Shown: one piece after another, positions 27,027 to 36,654 of the stretch
Layout: each line of letters starts with the position of its first letter
How positions within the stretch are numbered: the stretch's first letter is position 1
Source of the DNA: Pyrenopolyporus hunteri
Taxonomy: Eukaryota > Ascomycota > Sordariomycetes > Xylariales > Hypoxylaceae
Length of the DNA: 64,000 nucleotides
Direction: 5' to 3'
Assembly (NCBI GenBank): GCA_902806595.1
Contig: CADCXC010000046.1
Span: 496,001 to 560,000, forward strand
Position numbers and translations under genes: made by a program
The notes under the pieces: generated by a model
The model's input: the letters and a program-made list of their open reading frames with translations, nothing else
The model's database searches: none
Told to the model about the DNA's origin: nothing

Positions 27027-27900
27027 TCATCCCATAAGAGGAGCCTTCGTAATCTGCGAAAGCGTAAGTACTACGGCGGAAAATCGATTCTGTATGAACG
27101 GCGACAATGCGGGGGGCGTTCGCACAAGATGTCGGCTCTCGAGCAACTGCTGTAATTCTCTAGGGATCTGTTTTCCTCCATCTCGGGGAGCCGGTGTCTG
27201 CCTGGCATCCACAAAGCGCGAAATATCCCACATCGAAATTATAGCTTGAGAAGGGTGCCCCGTCGGGAGATGGGTTTAAAATGAGGACCACTCCCACGTT
27301 CCGTTCGGGCTTCGGTTACGCGCGCCCAGCAGCACGCAGAACCTGGTTCGAGGTCTTCGTGAATTACCCACATGTCCGAAGTGGATGCAGTTACATATTT
27401 GCCTCCCTTGACGGTATACCATGTGCCTGGACACTATAATGACGATTGCTAGGAACGGCTGCTAGGAACGGTACTTTATCCCCTGTAGCCGATGATGGGG
27501 AGGGTGGATCAGCTTCAAGATTGGATCGGCAGCGTATGTAAAGAAAAGCCCCATTGCGGCGCATATCTCTGATGGGTATCTTCTGTTGCCCATAGCGCCG
27601 GCGATGCAACCTCGACATCTCGCCAATTGCAATTCTCTATATTGGCTTCAAGTTTGTACATCCGGTAACTCTGACACCCAGATCGCTCTCATGCCCCAAG
27701 CCCTGAACTATTGCGAATGGCGCGTGTCATCATCCTCCAGCTCTTCAGTGGGGGCCGAAACACAGTCGCCCAGGTGTTCCCGTACGATAGTTTCGATCGA
27801 ATCTAGTAAGCATTGGCGTATGACTCTTCTTCTTCACCTATCCTCCTCTAGGACTGTAGGACTACCCTCCGAAGATCAGAACATTCTAGATTAAGCAATG
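27027..27900 (-). pseudogene. Possible decayed coding region
   Basis: On the minus strand three overlapping frames each give 50-75 residues of protein-like sequence before a stop. Examples are a fragment starting MWDISRFVDARQTPAP (27233) and one containing NIENCNWRDVEVASPALW (about 27,600). They cannot be joined into one frame with good GT-AG introns. This suggests a remnant broken by stops and shifts, but the family is not recognisable and chance frames cannot be excluded. Confidence 0.25.
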
Positions 27901-28557
27901 GTCCCTTCTCCCTTTCTGATAGCGACCAGAGACCCCGTCTCGACTCCGAAGACGATAGCAGTAGAAACTTTTTGGTTTGAGGTCGTTCGATACCAACAGC
28001 TTACTTCTATGTATGAAGCTATAATAATTGAAGCGCCTTGTTCTAAGTGAACGCAAGGACTTGGCAGCCTGACACCCTATATGAAAGTAGACGTTGCGTA
28101 ATGTTGATTCCCTCTGACAAAGGCTGCCCTTATCCCTGAATAAGGAGGTACATAATCTTCGAGTGGCCATCAAGTTGGTATGCTTAGGCGGGCACCCACA
28201 CAGGCGTGAAGTGGATTGATAAAAAGGAAGCGAATCCATAAAATAGACGCAAGCACAAGGGTATGCTACTAGCAGGAAGATGTAATAGGTAGATAGATAT
28301 AGGAAGATTCACTTCATGTAGTTAATCCACAGTGCAATCTATGAGTATGCTATGCTCAGTGTAATGTGAAATACATCGATGACCAAATTCGAGCTATGGT
28401 GTATAAGGAGATTACGTTCTAGTATATCAATATAGGTATCATTCAATCATAAGGGTAATGCGTAGGCGGCGGGGTGTAGAGCCGCTACGAAATGTCCCTT
28501 TCCATAACATCCAGTAATCCGTTGAACCCGATCCGGAGTAGAAAACAAACATTGCCG

Positions 28558-28998
28558 TCAATGCCACCCTATAGCCCTTTTGCTCTGCGTTGGCTTTAAG
28601 TGGTTGTCGTGATCTCGCTGCTTGTACCTTTCCCAGGCTAATTCCAGCGAAGTGCAATCATGACAGTAGTCGCCGAAGTACGTCTCGTGCTGCTGACAAC
28701 CACGACATAGATGGATCGGAGGCGCGGTCGTCTGCCTCTGCGGTTCTGGTGCTTTGTGCGAGTTGTGTCGGGGTTTCGTGCGCGACGCCGGTTTCGACGG
28801 GATAAAACGTAAAGTCGACCCGGGAGCGTTGTAGATGATCGCGTTGCTATGCCTTAACGTCTTTTGGTCGATAATCATCTTCCCCTCATTTACTATGTAT
28901 TGCGTCGGGTGATCGCTATGGCGGGACTCTCGCGTGAAGCGATGGGCTAGATCACGGGCTAAACCGTGATCTCGGTAGTGGTCGTGCTGGTGGGCCAT
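28558..28998 (-). CDS. Small basic protein with CxxC-x10-CxxC motif, 146 aa
   Basis: A single frame from ATG at 28998 to TGA at 28558. The N-terminal third is rich in His, Asp and Arg (MAHQHDHYRDHGLARDLAHR). Residues 98-115 hold C98-x2-C101-x10-C112-x2-C115 (CRGCQQHETYFGDYCHDC), spaced like a zinc ribbon or knuckle. A helix-prone segment (SLELAWERYKQRDH) follows. No signal peptide or membrane segment is present. The paired cysteines and uninterrupted frame favour a real gene, but I do not recognise a named family. A TATA-like ATAAATAT on the same strand lies about 170 bases upstream (29165-29172). It could also be one exon of a larger gene. Confidence 0.5.
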   Translation of the reverse strand: MAHQHDHYRDHGLARDLAHRFTRESRHSDHPTQYIVNEGKMIIDQKTLRHSNAIIYNAPGSTLRFIPSKPASRTKPRHNSHKAPEPQRQTTAPPIHLCRGCQQHETYFGDYCHDCTSLELAWERYKQRDHDNHLKPTQSKRAIGWH

Positions 28999-30836
28999 CT
29001 TGGGGCCGTAAATTCACGTGGAATATTCTCTCTGTTCTTGAGAAATGAGCAGTGTTGATACTATAGCGGTGAGGACGACTGATGTGGTGGCGTCGTGCGG
29101 ACTCTTCAAGGAAATGGATTAATGGGAGGACAAATCGATCTAGCATTAGGCTCTGCCCCTTGTGTATATTTATGCATGCGGAATTCCACCTGTTCTCCTT
29201 GGCCTACCGCTCATGACGTTTAGGGAATAAACTCTATAAGGATTCAAAAATTCTCCAATAGGACGTACCCAAGTAATCTCACATTCGAGGCGAAGCCACG
29301 GACTGGCTGGCTGACATCGTTCTAGCCTGTGGGCTGGGGAGGGATTGGATATCCTTCACGTTCCAATATTTGAGACGGGAGGATGGATGCCTGGCAATGT
29401 TGCATGGGTACGAATATAGGTAGCAAAAGGGGGCACATGCCTTAGGTAGTATTTACGTAGTTGAGCTAAGTACCTGGGTGGTCATCGCTTGAGGCTGTTT
29501 GTATCGCCACAACGAACACGTCAGGGCTCTGCCGTCGTAGGGCGATGACTAGTTCGGGCAACGCCGTCTGACAAGTAGATTTGCGGGGTTTCGCAGAATA
29601 CTTCTGTGGCTGAGATCCTACCAGCTTCAATAGAACACCACAAATTAATAGATCGGAGAATCGAGTTTACGATCCATCTCAATGGCAATGTTGGATGGAA
29701 ACGGAATGGGGAGTATATGGGCTCATTCACACAGATAATACTACCTACCTAGGTAGGTAGGGTGAAGGAGGGCGGGTAAGCGATTGGTGCTTTTCAAACT
29801 CGGAACAGCGAATCACGTTCTTTGCTATTGGCGAGCAAGTGTTGGCTTGAGGTGACTCTTTTTTTCTTAAAAAAAAAAAATTATCCGGGACTGGTAACAC
29901 AACGTCTCAACGCGTGGCTCCAGTTACGAGGGCCGTCAACACTGAAGCTTTTCCACAACATTCGAGGGGGGTCTGCGACCGCTTAAATAGACGAAATTCT
30001 GTAAGAGACAATGAGCTATCATAAACGACCAAGAATCAGAATCGCGGCGGTGGGGAAGTATGGGGAGAATGGATTCGGGCTACTTTGATACGGGCCGTAG
30101 AGATGTAGTGTAAAGTCGGCACGAAAAGAAAAGTCAGGGGTTGTGTAGCCGAAACATGTATTGTTGATTATGTGGCGCTTCGAGTCCTGCATAAGACGTA
30201 ACCCATAGATGCGACCTAGAAACACCACGGGAGCAGCTATTCAGGGTATGAAGTGGCAGGAGCATTGATAGGTTACATAATTGAAGGGTCATAACCATTT
30301 CCATGGCCTTACGCCCTGGTGTCGTTACCCTAGGAGAATGTTACTGGCGCTTAGCTCGGATGAATTGCCAGCCATTGAATTACGTCCAATTAACGCAACC
30401 AGTTTCTACCATGCGAGTAGAGAAAACATCGAATCATCAGGGGTATGATGGGCAGGGACCTGGTAGGTTCTTAGGGAACTTACACATAGAATGGCAACCT
30501 GGAATTGGAAGATACTTAGGTAGGTAGGTATTGGAAAATGTGCGTAAAACCTATAATTATTCCTTAGATAAGGGAAGAATTAATGTCTGTGTTCGGTCCA
30601 TTTGCCCCGGCCACCCCGTATTCAACTATGATAAGGCTTAATTATAACTTAGTTAAACATAATTAGGCATTATATACCGTGCCTAAAGATTTAACTAAGT
30701 AATTGTTGTCCTATGTTAAGTTACGTTGCCCATTTACACCAGACTTATCTTTGCTCTTTTCGCAATCACTCTTCCACCAACCCCTTTACTACTTACTATT
30801 TCGGCTTTCTACTCGATAATTACCTTATACAAGCAG
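28999..30836. other. Intergenic, no gene seen
   Basis: Anonymous sequence with short frames only. It holds a T-rich/A-rich palindromic tract at about 29857-29880 and a TACCTACCTAGGTAGGTA palindrome near 29740. The last part is the probable promoter of the coiled-coil protein gene. Confidence 0.5.
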
Positions 30837-33008
30837 ATGGAGAGCCCAAAGCTCCGAGCCTCGCTAGATACTGGCGAGTTTGAAGTTGTGCTTGCGCAAG
30901 TAAATTCAGTCCAGTCAGAATATACTAGAAAGATAGAGAATGCGCGGACGACATTCAACAAAGAACAAGAAATTCTCCGGAGTGATGTTCGACGACGCCA
31001 ACAGGAGTTGCAAAAACTTCGACAAGAACTTCAGATAAAAGAGAACGAGCTACGGGAAAGGGAGGATGCGCTTAAGGTTAAGGGAGACGAATTCGACGCA
31101 TTCTTGAAGGCAGAGCGTCAGTCACACGGGAAGAAATTAGCAATATACCTGAAGGTACCGTCTGTATGCAGTATCATGTTATCCTAGCATTAGCGGATAT
31201 GGGGCAGAGATAAGCTAACTCGCAATAGGTACCCAGGGAGCGAAATACGAAAGAAATCCTAAAAGTGACAGAGCAACAAGCAGAATCCAGTACGCGCCAG
31301 CATAGGGCTAACAATACCGGTGACCGGGTGGAGGAAGTGATCGTGGTTGGCTCTTCATCTGAAGACTGTTCCGATTATGAATTGGGCACGCGGCAGATAT
31401 TTGAGGGGAAATACGTGTCGCCAAAGAAATGGCCCAATATATGTAGATCCGGTCAGTCTCTGAGTCCAGTAAGCACCGGGTCTGCTGGCGTACCGTTTGG
31501 ACCAGCCAAAACATGCTAATGATCTACCAGGAAATCTAAGTGTGGATAAGCCGCCGGAAGTATGGAAACGGGAACGGAAGCGACGTCGTGCTCCGATACG
31601 AGACTCTTCAGACGGTAGCGTATTCTCGGACGCCTCTTCCACCACATACGACCGTTGGGAAGAAAGCAAAGCAATCTATGTTGCCAAGGCACCACCCTCA
31701 AAAAAAACTTATCGCAGAAGGTTAAAGAAGAAGAAAATTGAACCTTTCAAAGGAATTAGCAATCCCGTCGTGGGTGGGATATATAGAGTGCAGAAAGGCC
31801 CAAAGAGGTCCGGGTATGCTGCTGTCATTCTCCCTACTGGGGATTTTAACGTAATAGGTATCGCGGAGTCAATTCGTAACACGAATCTTCAGCGGCGTAT
31901 TCCATCCTGTTATAGATATAACAAACAAGACACAGAAATACTGGGCTGGGAGAAAGATTATGACGAAGGCGGACCGAAAGTGAATGATCGGATATTTCCT
32001 GTGATGTTCTTCGACGGGATTGAGCAAGAGCAGATACGACTGGAAGGAGAGTTTACTCCTGTTGGGGCGGGTTTTGGCTGGGTTCCTGCCGGACTCCTTA
32101 GGCCGTTCGATCTTACAGCCAACATATCCCATATGACGACGGGTTATGCTAATGCGAAGAGGTTCAGCGAGAGACTACATTCAATTAAGACGCACCAGAT
32201 GAACGGAAGGAAACAAACTAGCGACGTTGATGAGGCAGCTATACAGGCCCCGGGAGGTGTATCGGCCACAATATCTCGAGGAGAATCGCCACGACATGAC
32301 TTAGCGAATAGGGATACCCGCGAGACTACAGAGGGCCCATCATCTCAAACAGCCAACGGCCAACGGATTCATCGCAGAAGAGAGACTCCAGGGGAACCCA
32401 GCGTCGCCATTCGCGAAGCATCTCAATCTCTACCACACCTTCATTCACAAGAGACAGATTTAAGATATCCTAGTTTCGAGGATATAAATCGAGAAACATC
32501 GGAACCCGACGTGACGGGACTAGGAACCGCAATTGATTGCAATGCGGATGAGGATCCTCGGCACCTGATGAGCGCGATATTACGGGAATCATTGTCTATG
32601 CGGACGGCAGAGACGGCTGACGATGATCGCCGCGGCGGCGCTCGACCGGGTGGCTTCGTCGAGTCCCCACGCTGTTCCCCCGAGCCCCCGGCTGCTCCGA
32701 GGTCGCCGTACGTGTCTCGAATTATCAGACGCCCCTGGTTTGAACCTGGGCCTTCCAGGGCCATACCAAGTACGAGCACCAACGCGGACCACTCCGTCGC
32801 TTCACATAATACGGTATGGCCGATTGCTTCGTCCCCTACTACCCACCAGCCACCTCAATTGCCCCAACGGAGCACCCAATCACCCGCTGGGCCGCGACGC
32901 TATGTGTACTGTAGCAGTGTGTTTGCTCCAGCCCCCGCTCCAAATATCCAGAATACTGCGTCGGTTGCGCTTTCATACCTCGATGCTTTACGTGAAGAGC
33001 CACAATAG
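30837..33008 (+). CDS. Coiled-coil protein with unnamed central domain, about 672 aa
   Basis: Proposed exons are 30837-31154, 31229-31451 and 31531-33008. Intron 1 (31155-31228) has a GCTAACT branch point. Intron 2 (31452-31530) is required to keep frame but uses a weaker GTCAGT donor, so its start is uncertain. Residues about 30-105 are a charged coiled coil. Residues about 215-340 form a compact, well-ordered stretch beginning FKGISNPVVGGIYRVQKG, with SGYAAVILPTGDFNVIG, a PSCYRYN motif, GGPKVNDRIFPVMFFDG and a final GWVPAGLLRPFD. This looks like one folded domain, perhaps a small beta barrel, but I cannot name it. The remainder is Ser/Pro/Arg-rich and disordered. A basic run (RERKRRRAP) could be a nuclear localisation signal. 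Function is unknown. Confidence 0.65.
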
Positions 33009-33430
33009 CCCGGGAGTAGCTAACGTTTACGCCTCCAGTAGTGATACCATATTTGAATAAAAGTTTTTGAGATTTGAATAATCGTGGAAGACGTTTGGAA
33101 CACTCAGGGGCCGCAGTAGGGACAAAATCTAATATAGACCCATCACATACGCAAGACGCTTGAAACACGCGTGGGCGCCTAGCCACACATTCGTGCTCGT
33201 AATACTACTTTACCTTGTATCCATCTCGTACACTTATGTGATCCAAATTATGTTAACGGTCCGGCTGGTTGAAAGCCGATATAATTTAATACAATGAGAG
33301 AAAACATATCTGGAGTTAAATACAGTATAAACGTCAACCAGAAACCGTCTATCCCAAAAGAAATCTAGAGTCTTCCTATGAACCGCCGACATCCTACAAT
33401 GTTGGTTACATCCCTGTCCAGACAATTGCA
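33009..33430. other. Intergenic 3' regions of convergent genes
   Basis: About 420 bases between the stops of the coiled-coil protein gene (+) and the hydrolase gene (-). AT-rich stretches are consistent with 3' untranslated regions and poly(A) sites. There is no gene. Confidence 0.5.
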
Positions 33431-35554
33431 TCATCTGATGGTTAGAATAGGGGCTAAAGGACCCCCTAACTTAGGGACATGAGGCACATGTCGCTTAGCA
33501 GAAGCGGTGCCATTGCCATATACCTTCTCAATTACATCTTCCCAAGTAATTCCGGAATACAGCGGAGAATCTGACTCGCAAACCTTTCCATCAGGCGGGA
33601 GTGTACCATTCACCCAGTAGGCCGAGGTCGTCCTGATAGTGCAAGCTGAAGGAACGGCTATTGAGGCATGCTGTGAACGAGTGGTTAATATTCGGAGCTT
33701 TTTCCAGAAGGGGATCACCGTATGGGGACGCTTGAAAGTTGTCGAATGGGAAACTTACACCGTATCCGTTGACCTCCAGCACGACGCTGCCTTCGAAGGT
33801 GGAACTGACGTTCTTCGCAGAGACTAATGGCGTGAGGGCGTCGAAGGTGTTTCCGATGAAAAGCACCGGATACTTCGTCTTTACATTAAAGTCACCGGTG
33901 TATCGCTCCTTCGGTTCGATTTTCCATTGCGCGCAGGCGCTGTATAGGTTCACCATGCCGTCTCCCACTATATGCAGCACCTTCGTCAGTCTCTACGATG
34001 AAATAAGACGTAATAAAGAGAAATATGGATTTCGCGACTGGAATGAGCTAGGCCACTTTGGTGAAAGGAGAAAAACCACGTACTGATGCGACTCGTGTCG
34101 TACATATGCTGGACAGCTGGTAAGAAGTCCTCAAACTTCTCAGTCCGTACCATGTTGTCGCTACAGTGGATCCCGACCAGGGCTTGTGGTTTTATAATCA
34201 GCGAAAAGATATCTGGAATGTCCGTTGGGGCCAAAGCATCCATGGCGTTGCTGACGACATCGTATCGTCCCGTCAACGCGTCGTTGAGTATGGTAACTAT
34301 AACCGGCCATGAGCCACTATCGTAAAGGGCTTGGAATAGAAGGCCCTTCGTGTTGGCGTAGTCGAGCAAATAGGACTTCAGGGGAATAGGATGGAATTTG
34401 AGGGTGTCGAGAAGATCCCAGATGGATTGCTCGAGCTCAGCGGCCGTCTTATTGTTACCCTTGGCCAGGGCACAGTTCTCGCGAGCTTCAACACAGCCAG
34501 TGAACATTGACGAGAAAGTCTTGTCTGAATCGGTCCATTCCTCAAAGTCACTGCGGATAAGCATTAGTGGCCAGTCTCTCAGGCGCGCGAATGGTTCTTC
34601 GGGTAGCTTACGCTTGCGCGTGGTAATACTCGTGCGGGTTCTGAACGCCATCAAGGATCATCCTCTCGACTCTATCGGGGAACATAGCGGCAGCAGTTGC
34701 GCCTAGTGTAGTGCCGTATGAGAAGCCTTTGTAGAGTATGCTGTTAGCTCTGCTGATCCGAACAGTTGGCCTAGGCACTCTTCTGAACTTGACGTACCCC
34801 AATATCTTAACATCCCATCCTCTCCAAGCGCATCCACAATTTCCATCATATCTCTTGCTACGAATGCCGAGCTGATCACACTTCCTGTCTTGTTCTGTGT
34901 CCTAAGGCAGGCGTCGGCGAGCATGCCCGCTCGTGCCCATTGCTTCGCCAGTTCTACATCAGTGTCATTCGCAGATTTCTGAGCGAGGAGATAAGACCAG
35001 GCGTCGAAGTTGTGATCGTAGCATTGTATAGGGATTTTAGACCCCGCAGTGCCGCTGCCGATTTAACGGTCGTTAGCGAGGCCTTAGATACCGCCGACTG
35101 GTTGCGGCTGATATAAGGGGCTACTACTTACCGCGGGTCGAATGTGACAAGATCAAATTGACGACCGGTAAGACTAAGGCGAGCATTAGTATCTCCGTAT
35201 CAATAACGATCAAGGTTGGTTTATCTCTTCGACTTACGCTAGCAATTCTTCTGCCATGCTCTTTAGGCCTAATACATCTCGTCCGGTGCCTCCCGGCCCG
35301 CCGAAATTGAAAAGGATGCTTCCTTTCGAGGGGTTCACCGACGCGGGGACTTTGACGAGGTCGAGCTGCAGCTTCTCGTCGGAATCCGGCTCGGTGTAGT
35401 CAAATGGAACGAATAGGGTACTGCATTGTACGGGAACGTCGTGTGGGACTTCGGTCTCGTTACACGGTCCCCATTGGAGTTTTGTGGCCTCCTGAGTCTG
35501 GGCAAAGGATAAAGAAAGGAAGGAGAGTGGTAATAAGCTTCGGAAAGAAACCAT
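33431..35554 (-). CDS. Secreted tripeptidyl-peptidase-like serine hydrolase (TAP family), 548 aa
   Basis: The spliced model has seven exons, read from high to low coordinate: 35554-35238, 35173-35132, 35054-34798, 34726-34612, 34550-34084, 33967-33759 and 33670-33431. All introns are GT-AG, 61-116 bases, and the joins are in frame. Residues 1-18 (MVSFRSLLPLSFLSLSFA) are a signal peptide. FNFGGPGG (82-89) is the oxyanion region, FDLVTFDPRG (112-121) is the usual second strand, and GFSYG (206-210) holds the nucleophile S208. GNTFD gives D442, and H470 opens the last exon. Together these form a complete Ser-Asp-His triad of TAP-like alpha/beta hydrolases, which trim peptides outside the cell in Streptomyces and fungi. 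Cys pairs and NxS/T sites fit secretion. Length matches the family. It is intact despite looking fragmented in single frames. Confidence 0.88.
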
Positions 35555-35636
35555 CGTGTCACGCAATAAGGGATTTGTCTTGCGTTGGAACCGCGATAGA
35601 TGCGAGCTCGATAGTAGAGCCGGGAGAGAGAAGGAC

Positions 35637-35648
35637 TTATATATAAAT
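35637..35648 (-). promoter_or_regulatory. TATA-like box of the TAP-family hydrolase gene
   Basis: On the minus strand the sequence reads TATTTATATATAAG, about 85-95 bases upstream of the ATG at 35554, followed by a CT-rich leader. Position and sequence fit a core promoter; this is inferred. Confidence 0.4.
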
Positions 35649-36654
35649 ACCTACACCTACACCTACACCTATCGACCTTAGCTCCCCAGCTAAGATATTA
35701 TGCACTCATTTTCCTGTCCACATAGCCAAGATACACTAACTAAGAGCATGGCGATCATTACTCCCCAGTGAGGCTGGTCCGTTCATGAGGACTACCTGAA
35801 TTTTCAGCCTTACCACTTCTTCATATTAGAGAATCGGGGTGTTTTCAGCCAAACCAGAGTAAGCCGTAGCAGTCAGAGTTGATGAGGCGTCTTCTGAATG
35901 GTCGAGCGAGGCGCGTCTCCACTGAAGTGCGTTTACGCCGTATCGTGGGGAGCTGCTTGGCATTGCACCGCCTACCGAGCTGCCGGGGCCGCACAACAAG
36001 GACGGCTGAACTCGTCACCATCGAAAGGGTTGATACGGCGTATCTTATTGTGATACTATAGTACGTCGACATGATCGTATTACGTCGGACGCTTGCTCTG
36101 GGCAACTCAGCCCTTTTGAGTTCCATGGTACAGATGGAGAATGTCTTCGAATGAAAAGAATTATGTAGGAGTGAAGGACTCCTGTGAAAGAAATTGCGAA
36201 CAGAAAAGGGAAGGAAAGAAAAAGGAAGAGGAAAAGGAAAAGGAGATTCGGGTTTGATTGGGTGAGACGGCAGACGTTTACATAAGGCAGGATCGGGACC
36301 TGGTAGGTACCTACAGGTACCTGGTACGTATTATGTAGGTACCTCCTAGCGCCGCCTCTAGGCTCCAGCTCCAGCCCTACCCCCCAGCCACAGCACCCCT
36401 TTGACTTTCTTGAACGTACGTCATTGATACTCACGATAGCTACCTCTCATAATATCAGATGCCTCAGACAGGTAGTCTTAGTATCATGGACTACGACAAC
36501 GCCTTTATTCGTATACTCCTAGATAGCTAGATGTTATAAGCCTTCGTTTCTAGATAGAACATCACTCAAGTCTTATGCACACCACCTTCCACTAGGTCGC
36601 GATCCCGAGGCCGAAATCTATCCCCATGCGTCGCGTCGATTCCAAATCTTCAAT
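35649..36654. other. Divergent intergenic region between hydrolase and channel genes
   Basis: About 1 kb carrying the promoters of both flanking genes. It includes a CTACAC tandem run (about 35651-35673), a purine-rich tract (about 36200-36245) and several GGTACC/TAGGTA motifs near 36300-36345. No gene is seen. Confidence 0.5.

Noticed and set aside
33591..34924. Hydrolase locus as a frameshifted pseudogene
   Set aside because: All apparent breaks are explained by in-frame GT-AG introns, and the catalytic residues are intact.
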